DNA of 36,840 nucleotides, taken from the NCBI GenBank assembly GCA_017548985.1, contig JAFYYW010000005.1, positions 1 through 36,840 of the forward strand, written 5' to 3'. Each line of letters opens with the position of its first letter. Position 1 is the stretch's first letter. The notes beneath the pieces were generated by a model that was not told where the DNA came from, made no database searches, and saw only the letters and a program-made list of their open reading frames with translations. Origin of the DNA: Bacteroidales bacterium. GTDB lineage: Bacteria; Bacteroidota; Bacteroidia; Bacteroidales; UBA932. A program made the position numbers and the translations under genes. Below, in pieces: positions 23,724 through 32,913 of the stretch.

Positions 23724-23769
23724 GCCTTTCGTCAAGCTCAGGGACCGCCTTTCGGCAGGCTCAGGGACC
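23724..23769. repeat. Two tandem 23-base REP-like units
   Basis: GCCTTTCGTCAAGCTCAGGG (23724 on) and GCCTTTCGGCAGGCTCAGGG (23747 on), each followed by ACC, are direct repeats differing at three positions. Each can form a small hairpin through CCT/AGG and GCC/GGC pairing. This motif type (TTCGACAGGCTCAGGGA-like) is a widespread bacterial extragenic repeat. The second unit touches the stop codon of the C69 peptidase gene. Confidence 0.7.
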
Positions 23770-25469
23770 TAGCGCTCGTGGATCTTGACTTCCTGGGGTT
23801 TGACGTAGCGGTTGCCGGTGGCGGCTTTCACTGCGTCGATGAAGACAGGGGAGTAGGCAGGCGTTACTGGTCTCTGGAATCCGGGACCGGGACGCCCGGC
23901 AAGGATCTCACCATTCTGGCTGGCTCTGATGCTCTGGTCGTTGAACTTGACAATCAACAACTTCGCCAGCTTGTCCCAACGCTTCATCATCATGTCGGTG
24001 TAGGCGATCGTCTTACCGGTCAGATATTCAGTGCGGTCAGAAGGAGTCAAATCCTTAGCCCTCTTCTCAACCTCTTCCTGATCCTTGGCGTAGAAATCCT
24101 CAAGCTCGGCCTGAGCCTCCTTGAGGTCGCCGATCATGGCGCTGTAGCGAGGATAGACCATATTCGCCACGAAGTTGTTCATCCAGAAAGCGCTCTCGGT
24201 GCTGAACTCGTTCATGCTGTTGTTCTCCCTGCGGAAAGGATCCGGAACCCTGTTGATTCCGCAATAAGCGGGGACATAGGCCACCATTGAGGCGTCATCC
24301 ATATTGAAATAAGTTACGCCACCGACAGCGTCGGGCAGCCAATCCCTCATCTGGCATACCATGGTCATACCGCTCTGCTGGCAGCCGATAGGCCTCTCGC
24401 GGAACATCTCGGTGCCGTCGCTGGAAGTGTAGTTCACAGGCTGGTTGCGGTAAGGGGATGCCCAGGGACCGGCGCTGATGTCAGCGGTCATGTCAAGGGC
24501 TGTGCCCTCGTAATGGTCGCGCATATCGTTCATGATGTCACGAACGGAGACTTTCTTGTCGGGCTTGATCCAGAGCGGCAGATGGTCGATCTGGGACATG
24601 TCTCCGTTGATGTAGGGGAGATACTTATCGATCTCGGCGGTGTTGTAATGATGGCGGTAGAAGCTCCAGACACGGGCCTCGCAGTAGCGGATCGTGCCGA
24701 AGTCCATCGGGCCGTAAGCCTCGCGGAAGCTGAAGTTGGCGTCAGGGCCGTCGTAGTATCCCTTCTCGCGGGCGAAAGAGATGATGTCAGCTGAATACAT
24801 GCACTCGATCTCGCCAGTAACAACGCAGAAGCCTAGCTTCTTGTCAACCTTCTTCGCCTGAGGAAACTGCTGGATGCGGCTGGAGTTGGCGTAGGCGCAG
24901 ATGCAGTCATCAGGAACCCTCATCGCGATCCAGATGGCGCCCTTGTTGTCCTTGCCCTTGCCGATGATCTCCATGATCCAAGCCTCATTCTTGTCGCAGA
25001 TGGCGAAAGACTCGCCGCTGCTGCTGTAGCCATATTCCTGGACCAGGTTGTGGATGCAGGCGATAGCCTCACGGGCTGTCGTGACCCTTTGCAGCACTAT
25101 ATCCATGAGGGTGAAATAATCGAAATAACCCTCGCGGTTTACAAGCTCGTTACGGCCGCCCCAGGTCGTCTCGACGATGGAGACCTGGTTCTCGTTCATA
25201 AGGCCCACGACCCCATAGGTGTAGGGAACCTGGGATATGAAACGACGCTCGGTGGATGGACCCCAGCCGCGAAGCTCGATGAGCTCGCCTTCGGCGTGGC
25301 GGCCGGGAGCGCTGTAGGTGAGGGGTGAGGCGAAACCGAAGCCGTCGCAGTTGTAGGTGCAGATGACGCTCCCGTCCACGGAGGCTTTCTTGCCGACAAT
25401 GAGGTTGGTGCAGGCGAATGCCGCCACGGTCGCGAATGCCGCAGCGACCGTCAGGATTAATCTTTTCAT
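23769..25469 (-). CDS. C69-family dipeptidase
   Basis: The protein has 566 residues. The N-terminus MKRLILTVAAAFATVAAFAC is a signal peptide ending right at Cys20. Cys20 then starts the mature Ntn-hydrolase domain (CTNLIVGKKASVDGSVI), as in PepD/C69 enzymes where the exposed Cys is the nucleophile. Other family segments are YTYGVVGLMNENQVSIVETT, GESFAICDKNEAWIMEIIG and PLWIKPDKKVSVRDIMNDMR. It should cut dipeptides or act as an amidase in the periplasm. The frame could extend upstream to 25634, but that part translates an interspersed repeat (CHSERSEES) and lies upstream of a promoter, so I start at 25469. Confidence 0.9.
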   Translation of the reverse strand: MKRLILTVAAAFATVAAFACTNLIVGKKASVDGSVICTYNCDGFGFASPLTYSAPGRHAEGELIELRGWGPSTERRFISQVPYTYGVVGLMNENQVSIVETTWGGRNELVNREGYFDYFTLMDIVLQRVTTAREAIACIHNLVQEYGYSSSGESFAICDKNEAWIMEIIGKGKDNKGAIWIAMRVPDDCICAYANSSRIQQFPQAKKVDKKLGFCVVTGEIECMYSADIISFAREKGYYDGPDANFSFREAYGPMDFGTIRYCEARVWSFYRHHYNTAEIDKYLPYINGDMSQIDHLPLWIKPDKKVSVRDIMNDMRDHYEGTALDMTADISAGPWASPYRNQPVNYTSSDGTEMFRERPIGCQQSGMTMVCQMRDWLPDAVGGVTYFNMDDASMVAYVPAYCGINRVPDPFRRENNSMNEFSTESAFWMNNFVANMVYPRYSAMIGDLKEAQAELEDFYAKDQEEVEKRAKDLTPSDRTEYLTGKTIAYTDMMMKRWDKLAKLLIVKFNDQSIRASQNGEILAGRPGPGFQRPVTPAYSPVFIDAVKAATGNRYVKPQEVKIHER

Positions 25470-25506
25470 GTCCGTTTTATCTTTATTTGATTTATAGTTC
25501 CTTTCC

Positions 25507-25539
25507 GAAATATAGAAATATTCATCCGTTTGGCCAAAA
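25507..25539 (-). promoter_or_regulatory. Promoter of the C69 dipeptidase gene
   Basis: On the minus strand TTTTG (25539-25535) and TATATTTC (25514-25507) are separated by 20 bases; the -7 box differs from TAnnTTTG only at the last base. The start codon lies 37 bases downstream. Confidence 0.6.
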
Positions 25540-25540
25540 G

Positions 25541-25683
25541 ATTCTTCGCTGCGCTCAGAATGACAGGGGTTCATCAAGGTAATACCCTTAAAACCGTAGC
25601 CACCCTCGGCTCGTAAGAGGGGGGGGGCGCTCACGAAGTGAGTGGGAGGGGCCGAGCGTAGCGAGGAGTTTTAGGGGGGTACC
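25541..25683. repeat. Interspersed extragenic repeats, palindromic, with a G9 run
   Basis: Bases 25541-25566 (ATTCTTCGCTGCGCTCAGAA on) are a common bacterial extragenic repeat whose translation gives the familiar spurious CHSERSEES string. Bases 25596-25683 form a second unit: it opens GTAGCCACCCTCGGCTCG and closes GAGTTTTAGGGGGGTACC, so its ends are imperfect inverted repeats. It contains CTCACGAAGTGAG as an internal palindrome and a run of nine G (25619-25627). The GTAGCCACCC end also occurs at 11984 and 12463. It may act as the terminator of the operon ending at 25684. Confidence 0.65.
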
Positions 25684-26361
25684 TTACCGCCTGAGCAGAT
25701 CAACCTTCGTTGAGACGAGGGCGGGGGATTGGGACATCTGCTGTGGATTGGTGCCCGGAAGGTCTTGAGGGATAGGGGATTGGAGGAGTTCGAAGAGCTG
25801 CTTCCAGTATAGCGGGAACTCCCCGTCGGCGTCCTTGAAATTCATCGGTACTGTTTCGAATATATATTCCCCGTCGGGATCCACATAACAATCCCGGACC
25901 AGCTCGCTGCAGTAGAGAGAGTCATCCGTGGTATTGAAGTGGAGGTCATAGGGACGTCCGAGATATTTCCTGGTATTGGAGACGTATTCAGAGGCCTTTG
26001 AGGGATCCTTGAGCCGCTTTACTATGAATACAGGCAAAGAGCCGTCCTTCAAAGTGAAATCTGTGATGAATGTGTCGAGGGGATGGCGGTCGATACCTCT
26101 CTTTATTGTGGCGTCGATAATCCATTCACCTTCGGCATCCACCTCGGCGATAGCCACATGGATGAGGTTGAGGCTGTCAGGGGAACCGGTGGAGCTTGCG
26201 ATGGCCGCGTCCATAGAACCGTTGTCAAGGGAATAGTCCAAAGGGATACCGACGAACACGAGGTCTCCGGTCTTGAGGGTGTCCACCTTCTCGGAGCGGC
26301 ATGCCACGAATAGCGCCGCCGCCAGTGAAAGGAATAGAAAAGTATGTCTCAACATATTCAT
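25684..26361 (-). CDS. YiiX-like permuted NlpC/P60 amidase lipoprotein
   Basis: The protein has 225 residues and a lipoprotein signal (LFLSLAAALFVA-C21). It fits the YiiX/YebB permuted papain-like family: GDLVFVGIPLDYS, then LIHVAIAEV with His68, then GRPYDLHFN and LYCSELVRDCY with Cys151 as the likely nucleophile. His before Cys is the permuted order. Family members are thought to be amidases or lipid hydrolases of the cell envelope. The ATG at 26361 overlaps the thioesterase stop (ATGA), implying coupled translation; a second ATG at 26355 gives a similar signal. It ends the polyamine operon, and why it sits there is not clear. Confidence 0.83.
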   Translation of the reverse strand: MNMLRHTFLFLSLAAALFVACRSEKVDTLKTGDLVFVGIPLDYSLDNGSMDAAIASSTGSPDSLNLIHVAIAEVDAEGEWIIDATIKRGIDRHPLDTFITDFTLKDGSLPVFIVKRLKDPSKASEYVSNTRKYLGRPYDLHFNTTDDSLYCSELVRDCYVDPDGEYIFETVPMNFKDADGEFPLYWKQLFELLQSPIPQDLPGTNPQQMSQSPALVSTKVDLLRR

Positions 26362-27110
26362 TTAGAGATATTTCCGAACTTGACGCAGAAGATTGGAATC
26401 CCCTCCCTGCGACCTTCCACGAAGGTGGCTCCTTCTGAGTCAGCCCGGTAAAGGGCGATCTCGTCGCCTGGCCTGGCCTCATGGTGGAAAACGATCTCGA
26501 CCTCGTCGACACGTACTCCTTCAGTACCGTAATCCATGCAGTCCATCGCCCAGGCGACATAGCGCTCGTTGTTGGCGTGGCCCACGAGATCTATGTCGGA
26601 ATATGCCACCTTATGAGTCGTGACGAGTGTCTGCTCCACACCTTTGGGCATCATGACCTTCCCGGCCGGAACCTCTATGGCGTAGTCATGGCAGGCGGTG
26701 TCCTCGGAGGGAAGCACATCCTCCGGACGGGCCATACGCCGGCTCGTGACATCTATCACCACCCATGAGCTTGTGGCCTCAATCATCCTGTGGCCGTCCT
26801 TCCCGAGGACCTCGAAATCCCTCACGAAAAATGGTCCGAAAGCACCCCTGTGCCAAGTGCGGATCGTGACCTCGTCCTCCCAGACGGGAGTGTCCAGGAA
26901 GCGGAAACGCATCCTCGACAGTACCCAAGCCAAGTTGCTCTCTATCAGCTCGTAATATCCGAACTTCATGGCGGAGGCGGCCTGGTAGGCCATCTCCTGG
27001 GCCATATCCATGAAAGCCGTAGGCTTCAGCCGTTTGGCCGAGTCTACCTCATAGCATTTCACGGCGAAGGAATCGGTCACCTTCTTGTCCGGGTGAACGG
27101 TCACTCCCAT
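26358..27110 (-). CDS. Acyl-ACP thioesterase (FatA/B type)
   Basis: The protein has 250 residues forming two hotdog domains in tandem, as in plant and bacterial acyl-ACP thioesterases (PF01643). The first holds FAVKCYEVDSAKRLKPTAFM and NLAWVLSRMRFRF, the second VAYSDIDLVGHANNERYVAW, the usual D-x-x-x-H-x-N-N motif. It releases free fatty acids from acyl carrier protein in the cytoplasm. There is no signal peptide. It begins 3 bases after PotD, so it is co-transcribed with the polyamine transporter. Whether that link is functional or a chance operon merge cannot be told. Confidence 0.87.
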   Translation of the reverse strand: MGVTVHPDKKVTDSFAVKCYEVDSAKRLKPTAFMDMAQEMAYQAASAMKFGYYELIESNLAWVLSRMRFRFLDTPVWEDEVTIRTWHRGAFGPFFVRDFEVLGKDGHRMIEATSSWVVIDVTSRRMARPEDVLPSEDTACHDYAIEVPAGKVMMPKGVEQTLVTTHKVAYSDIDLVGHANNERYVAWAMDCMDYGTEGVRVDEVEIVFHHEARPGDEIALYRADSEGATFVEGRREGIPIFCVKFGNISK

Positions 27111-27113
27111 GGC

Positions 27114-28406
27114 TTATCTTCTTTTCTTGCCTTTGGAGTGTCTCTTGTTCTTCCTGGAGAGTATCACGGCGACCACAAGGGCGACAAGGATGCCGCCTAC
27201 GATAAGATAGGTCAGGACGCTGGCGTTGCTGCCTTTGACCCTGGACCACATCGAGATAAGCATCTCCGAATCCTCACCCCAGTCGTGCTCGAGAGCGCAG
27301 CGGGCGATGACCTCCTTTGTGGGATAGAGAAGGGGATCGATATGTACAGAGTCCGCTCCAGGGCCGAAGAAATAGCTCAGATCCTGAGGCTCGCAGGACT
27401 CGTCAATATAATTGGCGAGCATCTCGGGAGTGCCGCAGGAGTTGGAGTAACCCACAAAGTCACAGTTCTTTATCGAATTGCCGGTCTCGCACATGAAGTT
27501 GATGAAGTAGCGGGCGGCCTTGACATTCTTCGCGTATTTGGGAATCACCCAGCCGTCGAACCAGATGGTGGAACCCTCGTCCGGAACGATGAAGTCAAGG
27601 GTGACCCCAACCTTCTCAGCCTCGTCGCGGGCCCATCTTCCGTCACCGCTCCAGTTAAGGCTGATCCAGCCCCTTTCGAGAATGAGCTGGTCCTTTCCGA
27701 AGTCGGCCTCATAGCCTGCGACCTGGTCCTTGATCTGCATCAGGTAGTTCTCGACGAGGTCCACATTCTCCTTGGAGGGAATGGCCAGCAGGTCCTCCCT
27801 CGTGACGGTCCCAGCCTCGATCTCATCCTTCTTCAGGTACTGGATGATCTGGCTGTAGATGTCACGAGCGGCGTCCTTGACAAATATCTTGTCCTCATAC
27901 TTGTGGTTGCGCAGCACGTCCCAAGTCCTGAGGTCCTCACGGTCGACATGATTAGGATTGAATATGAAACCGACAGTGCCCCACATGTAAGGCACGGCGT
28001 ACTTGGTCGGATCGACGTCGCCTGTCCTCAATTCCTTCAGACGCTCCATCAGGTATGGGGAGACCCCGCTCTGGATGTAGTTGGGCGTCTCTCCGAAGTC
28101 CTGCTCGATAGGGAGGAGCAAGTCGTAGCGGATCATCCTCTCGATAATGTAATCGGAAGGGCACACGACATCGTAGTCCTCATGTCCTTTCTCGATCTTG
28201 GAGAGCATCGTCTCGTTGATATCGAAAGTCTGGTAGACTATTTTGACCTTCTCTCCGGTCTGTTCCTCGTACCATTTCTCGAAATCCCCGATGAGGCTTT
28301 CTTCCATGTAATCGCTCCAGTTGTAGATTTTGAGGATGTGCTCCCTGTCGGAGGAGCATCCGGCGACCATCAGCGCCGCTGCGAGGATGCAGAGTAATCT
28401 TTTCAT
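27114..28406 (-). CDS. potD: PotD-like polyamine-binding lipoprotein with C-terminal membrane helix
   Basis: The protein has 430 residues: a lipoprotein signal (LAAALMVAG-C17) followed by the PotD/PotF fold: ILKIYNWSDYMEESLIGDFE, DYDVVCPSDYIIERMI, VPYMWGTVGFIFNP, and GWVIPKYAKNVKAARYFINF. It binds spermidine or putrescine and delivers it to PotB/C. Residues about 395-420 form a clear membrane helix (YLIVGGILVALVVAVIL) followed by a very basic tail (SRKNKRHSKGKKRR). Usual PotD proteins lack this; it would tether the C-terminus in the inner membrane with the tail in the cytoplasm. It lies 3 bases after PotC. The exact polyamine is not determined. Confidence 0.9.
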   Translation of the reverse strand: MKRLLCILAAALMVAGCSSDREHILKIYNWSDYMEESLIGDFEKWYEEQTGEKVKIVYQTFDINETMLSKIEKGHEDYDVVCPSDYIIERMIRYDLLLPIEQDFGETPNYIQSGVSPYLMERLKELRTGDVDPTKYAVPYMWGTVGFIFNPNHVDREDLRTWDVLRNHKYEDKIFVKDAARDIYSQIIQYLKKDEIEAGTVTREDLLAIPSKENVDLVENYLMQIKDQVAGYEADFGKDQLILERGWISLNWSGDGRWARDEAEKVGVTLDFIVPDEGSTIWFDGWVIPKYAKNVKAARYFINFMCETGNSIKNCDFVGYSNSCGTPEMLANYIDESCEPQDLSYFFGPGADSVHIDPLLYPTKEVIARCALEHDWGEDSEMLISMWSRVKGSNASVLTYLIVGGILVALVVAVILSRKNKRHSKGKKRR

Positions 28407-28409
28407 TTC

Positions 28410-29222
28410 CTATAGATTGATATGGTTTTGCTGGTTAGCCTTCCCTTGCCTGCCGTTTATCAGGCCAAGGACGACGAGTATGAGAATGAATATCAATGTC
28501 ATGAGCGGACGCAACTCGGGAGTGAGGCCACCCCTGCGGGCGTCAGCGTAGATGAATGTCGAGAGTGTCTCAAGTCCGATAGTGCCTCTCGTGAAGAATG
28601 TCACGGCGAAGTCATCCAGGGACATGGTGAAAGCCAGAATGAATCCGGTGAGCATTCCTGGGCGGAGCTGGGGAACCAACACTTTCCAGAGTGCCTGGGA
28701 GGGTGTCGCTCCGAGATCGAGGGCAGCCTCGTAGATGTTGGGATTGAGTTGTCCGAGCCTCGGCAAAACGCTCAGCACGACATAAGGCGTGCAGAATGTG
28801 ATATGGGCCAGGATGACAGTCATGTAACCTTGAGAGAATCCGAGGAACACGAACAGCAGGAAGAGGGACACACCAGTGATGACATCCGGGTTGATCATAG
28901 GGATGTTGTTGAGGAACTGGATGGTCTTTTTCTTCCGGCCTCTCAGGTGGAAAATGCCTATGGCTGAGATGGTTCCGAGAATCATTGAAACGATGGCGGA
29001 GATCAGCGCTATTATGAGAGTGTTCTCAATGGCCTGCACCAGGCCGTGTCCTCCAGTGATATTGCCTGTCAAGAGGTTGACGTACAGCTTGCCTGAGAAT
29101 CCGGTCCAGCTGCCGAACGCCTTGGCCTCGGTGAATGAGTAGATGGCGATGAACGCGATCGGGGCGTAAAGCAGGATCAAAAGGATCCAGAGATATGCTT
29201 GGGCGAAAAACTTCTTCATCAC
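28410..29222 (-). CDS. potC: Polyamine ABC transporter permease PotC
   Basis: The protein has 270 residues and six membrane helices of the MetI-like permease type. The cytosolic EAA loop reads IYEAALDLGATPSQALWKVLVPQLRPG (split here over positions about 160-186; key residues EAA---G-----A). It pairs with PotB to form the channel. The C-terminal basic helix (GRQGKANQQ) is short. The start overlaps the PotB stop by 4 bases. Confidence 0.92.
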   Translation of the reverse strand: MMKKFFAQAYLWILLILLYAPIAFIAIYSFTEAKAFGSWTGFSGKLYVNLLTGNITGGHGLVQAIENTLIIALISAIVSMILGTISAIGIFHLRGRKKKTIQFLNNIPMINPDVITGVSLFLLFVFLGFSQGYMTVILAHITFCTPYVVLSVLPRLGQLNPNIYEAALDLGATPSQALWKVLVPQLRPGMLTGFILAFTMSLDDFAVTFFTRGTIGLETLSTFIYADARRGGLTPELRPLMTLIFILILVVLGLINGRQGKANQQNHINL

Positions 29223-29989
29223 AGCGTCCCTCCCTCAATCTCGCGGTCCTCGCCTCCAAGCAGGATAGTGGTCAGACCTATTATCAAAAGCATTATGAAA
29301 GAAAGCGCCGCGCCGTAGTTCCACATCGAAGAGTTGATGTTCTCCTGGATGATTGTTCCGAACAGTTTGATCTTGTTGTTGGTCAGGAACTCGGAAATGG
29401 CGAAGGTGCTCACCGTCGGCATGAAGACCATCAGGATGCCGCTGAATATTCCCGGCTTGGAGAGGGGAAGGGTGATTTTGCGGAACACCTCTGTTGGAGT
29501 GGCTCCGAGGTCAGCCGCGGCTTCCCCATAGGATTTGTCCATCTTAAGGAGGACATTGTAGATAGGGTAGATCATGAACGGCAGGTAGTCATAGACCATA
29601 CCGAAGATCAGGGTGCCTTTCCCCAGGGTAAATCCGAACACGTTGAAGAGTTCCGCGGTCGCCAATGTCCTCATCAGGGCGTTCACCCACATGGGGAGGA
29701 TGAAGAGGATTGCGGTGACAGCGGATTTGTTGAGGTCCTTGTTTGCCAAGATGTATGCTGCCGGGTAACCTAACAGCAAGCATATCAATGTGTTCTCGAT
29801 AGCTACCTCAATCGACACGGCAAATGTGCTGAGGGCGTCGCCATCGGAGAAGAACCGGGTGATATTGGAAAGGGTGAAGCCTCCGCTCCCGTCTCTCAGC
29901 GCGTAAAGCACGATCAGCAGGAGGGGCAACGCGACAAAGAGTACCAGGAATATGAAATAGGGTAGTGCCCAGTTACTTCTCTTGCCCAT
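29219..29989 (-). CDS. potB: Polyamine ABC transporter permease PotB
   Basis: The protein has 256 residues and six helices. The N-terminus [20 protein letters not shown] is the first helix, and the EAA loop reads [19 protein letters not shown] near residue 150. It forms the transport channel with PotC and docks onto the PotA ATPase through this loop. It overlaps PotA by 17 bases at its start and PotC by 4 bases at its end, typical of a tight operon. Confidence 0.92.
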   Translation of the reverse strand: MGKRSNWALPYFIFLVLFVALPLLLIVLYALRDGSGGFTLSNITRFFSDGDALSTFAVSIEVAIENTLICLLLGYPAAYILANKDLNKSAVTAILFILPMWVNALMRTLATAELFNVFGFTLGKGTLIFGMVYDYLPFMIYPIYNVLLKMDKSYGEAAADLGATPTEVFRKITLPLSKPGIFSGILMVFMPTVSTFAISEFLTNNKIKLFGTIIQENINSSMWNYGAALSFIMLLIIGLTTILLGGEDREIEGGTL

Positions 29990-31400
29990 TTCCCGCCTCG
30001 ACTATGATATCCCCAGGTTGGATGCTGATTCCGACAAGGTCACCCTTGTCCCAGATGTCGTCGGTGTCGACGTAGAGATATTCACCGCTCTCGGTCTTAA
30101 CCGTGAGGTGGTAGTGGTCGCCCTTGTATAAGATGAACCAGACCTCGCCCCTTGTGACTCCCTCTTCCTCGTGGTCCCAAAGGTCGACCTTGGAGAACTG
30201 GATGTGTGCCTTCGCGGGCCCATCAGCTCCAGTTGGAATCGAAGAGCACTCGAACTCCTCACCGAGCATCTCGATGTGGTTCTCGTCGATGATCTCGCAG
30301 TCCAGCACGTTCTCGACCCTCTCCTTCCTCATTACCTGTATGTCGTCCGGATTGATTCTCAACCCGACAGTGGTTCCGGGCTCATAGGGGTCATAATCCT
30401 GAATCTGGAGCTCATTGCCGGAGTCGGTGTCGACATACATCTCGTAATGGACTCCCTTGAAGGCGCATGACTTGACTTTCCCGGTGAACTGGGCGCCCTC
30501 TGTGTCAGTGCCTATCAGGACATCCTCGGGACGGATCACCACATCGACCGGGACATTCTCGCCGAACCCTTCGTCGACGCATGGGAAGTTATGGCCGATA
30601 AAGCTTACCTCCCGGTCACGTATCATCGTACCGTTCAGGATGTTACTCTCACCGATGAAGTCAGCGACGAAGGAGTTGACCGGCTCGTTGTAGATGTCGG
30701 TCGGGGTGCCGATCTGCTGGATCTTGCCCTCATTCATGACGGCGATAGTGTCACTCAAAGTCAGGGCCTCACCTTGGTCGTGGGTGACGTAGATGAATGT
30801 GATGCCGAGCTTCTGGTGCATCTCCTTCAGCTCGATCTGCATGTCCTGCCTCATCTTGAGGTCAAGGGCGGCCAGCGGCTCGTCAAGAAGAAGAACCTTC
30901 GGCTTGTTGACTATAGCCCTCGCGATAGCGACCCTCTGCTGCTGGCCTCCGGAAAGGGAGTCCACATCACGATCCTCATAGTCGCTCATGCTCACGAGCT
31001 TGAGGACTTTACGGACCCTGGTGTCAATCTCGTCTTTCGGGACACCTTTCAGTTTGAGACCGAAGGCGATGTTGTCGTATACGTCGAGGTGGGGGAATAA
31101 GGCGTAACGCTGGAAAACGGTGTTTAGAGGCCTCTGGTGGGGAGGAATACCCGCCACGTCACGGAACTCTTTCTTGCCGCCCCGGTCATCCCATTCCATC
31201 ATGATGCGACCCTCGTCGGGTTGGAGGAATCCGGCTATAAGCCGCAGGAGAGTGGTCTTGCCGCAGCCCGAAGGGCCGAGCAGGGTAAGGAACTCCCCTT
31301 TGCGGATATACAAGGATATGTCATTGAGTACCAGGTTGTCCCCGAAGGACTTGGAGAGGTGCTCGATGTTGATGATGATGTCTTTCTTGTTCTCGCTCAT
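29973..31400 (-). CDS. potA: Polyamine ABC transporter ATPase PotA with two TOBE-like tail repeats
   Basis: The protein has 475 residues. Motifs are Walker [10 protein letters not shown] (42-50), Q-loop at [12 protein letters not shown], signature LSGGQQQR (149-156), Walker [13 protein letters not shown] (169-180) and the H-loop at YVTHDQGEA. The tail (about 235-475) is longer than in E. coli PotA (378). It has two similar segments, [15 protein letters not shown] ... [12 protein letters not shown] and [15 protein letters not shown] ... [12 protein letters not shown], which look like a duplicated TOBE domain. The extra length is common in Bacteroidota. The start overlaps the porin stop (TAATG). 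Confidence 0.93.
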   Translation of the reverse strand: MSENKKDIIINIEHLSKSFGDNLVLNDISLYIRKGEFLTLLGPSGCGKTTLLRLIAGFLQPDEGRIMMEWDDRGGKKEFRDVAGIPPHQRPLNTVFQRYALFPHLDVYDNIAFGLKLKGVPKDEIDTRVRKVLKLVSMSDYEDRDVDSLSGGQQQRVAIARAIVNKPKVLLLDEPLAALDLKMRQDMQIELKEMHQKLGITFIYVTHDQGEALTLSDTIAVMNEGKIQQIGTPTDIYNEPVNSFVADFIGESNILNGTMIRDREVSFIGHNFPCVDEGFGENVPVDVVIRPEDVLIGTDTEGAQFTGKVKSCAFKGVHYEMYVDTDSGNELQIQDYDPYEPGTTVGLRINPDDIQVMRKERVENVLDCEIIDENHIEMLGEEFECSSIPTGADGPAKAHIQFSKVDLWDHEEEGVTRGEVWFILYKGDHYHLTVKTESGEYLYVDTDDIWDKGDLVGISIQPGDIIVEAGNGQEK

Positions 31401-32389
31401 TATCTTTTCCTGGGGATGTTGATGTAATACATGGCCCCGATAGTGAGGGATGTCATTTTATAAAGGTGCTGGTAAGCGGCGGCGGCATGGATACGCAGGT
31501 CCTGGCTGTTCCTGAGGGGGAACCAGTGGGCGGCGAATCCGAATATGCCGTTATCCAGGTTCATGTTGTGTGAGTGCTCATAGCCGGCGCGGCCGATCAG
31601 CTCCCAATGGTCGGAGGGATTGACTTTGGCGGTGCCGAAAATTGTGACGCCGTCATTGAGGATGGTCCAAGCGTTGCCCGCCTTGTTTGTGAAATCCACT
31701 CCGAGGGTCCAGTCACCGACTTCCAGCTGGTGGCCAAGGCTGAACATCCACTCATAGCCTCCATCCCAGTTGTCGATCAAGTTAGTGCTGTAGAGAAGGC
31801 TCAAAGGACCGTAGTTGCCTTGGTACTGGAATGAGTATGACATGGCGTCGAACGGCTTCTCCCCGTAGGGCGAACTGACTGCCTGAAGGAAGAATCCGGT
31901 GCTTTCGGCATCGTTCATCCATCCGGCCTTGAGGCCCCACTGGTAGCACTGGAATTGGTTGTAGAGGGATGACATCATGTCCCAATGGATCTCGTAGTCA
32001 TTCTGCTCGAGCTCGAAACCACCGAAGGTGACGACTTGTTTGCCGGCGGTGATCACGAAATTGCCTGGATAGTATTCCAGATAAGCCCAGTCGCACCAGT
32101 TGACGTCGTCTGAACGCCAGGTGTTCTGGTACAAGCTTTTAGGCTCAGTGCTGAGCCAGTGGTTGCAGATACTGAACGAGAGTTTGTCGGAGATATCTCC
32201 CTCAAAAAGAGAATAAAGTGAAGAATTGCCGAGAGTCGCCTCTTCATATTTCCCATCGTAGAAAACCGGATTGAAATCAATCCTTGGAATGATGGTGATC
32301 CCGGCACTGGTGCCGGAATCGTCAGCCCCTTGCGCCTGGGCAAGGGTGCAAAGCAGGATCGAAGCCGCTAAAACAACCAGTTTCTTCAT
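31400..32389 (-). CDS. Outer-membrane porin-like beta-barrel, first gene of the polyamine operon
   Basis: The protein has 329 residues and a signal peptide ([20 protein letters not shown]). The rest is alternating beta-strands with many Tyr and Trp, ending in a basic cap (YYINIPRKR) rather than the usual terminal Phe. Segments such as [20 protein letters not shown] and [15 protein letters not shown] resemble phosphate-selective-porin-like proteins. The same pattern occurs in the partial protein at the right edge of the window (AGKQTVLIGGYEYDA, YQCFTFGVS). It overlaps the PotA start by one base (TAATG), so it is co-transcribed with potABCD and may be the outer-membrane pore for polyamines. That role is inferred only from location. 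Confidence 0.78.
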   Translation of the reverse strand: MKKLVVLAASILLCTLAQAQGADDSGTSAGITIIPRIDFNPVFYDGKYEEATLGNSSLYSLFEGDISDKLSFSICNHWLSTEPKSLYQNTWRSDDVNWCDWAYLEYYPGNFVITAGKQVVTFGGFELEQNDYEIHWDMMSSLYNQFQCYQWGLKAGWMNDAESTGFFLQAVSSPYGEKPFDAMSYSFQYQGNYGPLSLLYSTNLIDNWDGGYEWMFSLGHQLEVGDWTLGVDFTNKAGNAWTILNDGVTIFGTAKVNPSDHWELIGRAGYEHSHNMNLDNGIFGFAAHWFPLRNSQDLRIHAAAAYQHLYKMTSLTIGAMYYINIPRKR

Positions 32390-32446
32390 TTAAACCCATA
32401 AAGAATTATTTAGTTCAACTTGAGACGCGAAAATAAGAAAAAAAAA

Positions 32447-32908
32447 CTATTTGGAAGCTTTCTTCATATTAATTATTATGACTCCGTTTGTGCCTCTGAC
32501 TCCATAGACGGCAGTGGCGGAGTCTTTCAGGACGTCAACTGAGCGGACGTCATAGGGATTGATCATCGAAATGTCATCCATCATGACCCCATCCACCACG
32601 AATAGCGGGTCAGTAGGGCTGTTGATGGATTGGATGCCTCTGACGTAGACCTTGGCGGTGAATGGGCCGGTGCTATGCACCTCGACCCCTGGAACCATCT
32701 CCCTCAAATAGTCGTAGATCGTGTTGTAGGGCTTGTTGTTATTGTTCTCAAGATGTGAGACCGAATATGTCAGGTTCTCTTTGGACACGTCCTGGTAACC
32801 TATATTCACAGTGTCATCCTCCGTCCGGGCGACTTGCCTCTGGGCGGAGCATCCTGCGGCCACAAGGGCGACCGCGATAAAGGTTTGTATTAAAACAAGT
32901 GTTCTCAT
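32447..32908 (-). CDS. Stand-alone TonB-receptor plug-domain lipoprotein
   Basis: The protein has 153 residues and a lipoprotein signal (FIAVALVAAG-C20). Residues about 60-150 are a SusC-type TonB plug domain: TIYDYLREMVPGVEV, KVYVRGIQSINSPTDPLFVV, DGVMMDDISMINPYDV and SVDVLKDSATAVYGVRGTNG. There is no beta-barrel after it and the gene ends naturally, so it is not a truncated receptor by any sign I can see. Its role is unknown; a lipid-anchored plug might bind another outer-membrane protein or a ligand. It starts 5 bases after the DUF389 gene and is co-transcribed with it. A T-rich run after the stop may end the transcript. Confidence 0.82.
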   Translation of the reverse strand: MRTLVLIQTFIAVALVAAGCSAQRQVARTEDDTVNIGYQDVSKENLTYSVSHLENNNNKPYNTIYDYLREMVPGVEVHSTGPFTAKVYVRGIQSINSPTDPLFVVDGVMMDDISMINPYDVRSVDVLKDSATAVYGVRGTNGVIIINMKKASK

Positions 32909-32913
32909 TTTTA

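Noticed and set aside
25470..25634. 55-residue N-terminal extension of the C69 dipeptidase
   Set aside because: It translates an extragenic repeat (CHSERSEES), includes the promoter, and would bury the signal peptide.
26790..28397. 535-codon plus-strand frame opposite the thioesterase and potD genes
   Set aside because: It is antisense to two clearly recognised genes and has no family features; long antisense frames are common in GC-rich DNA of this type.
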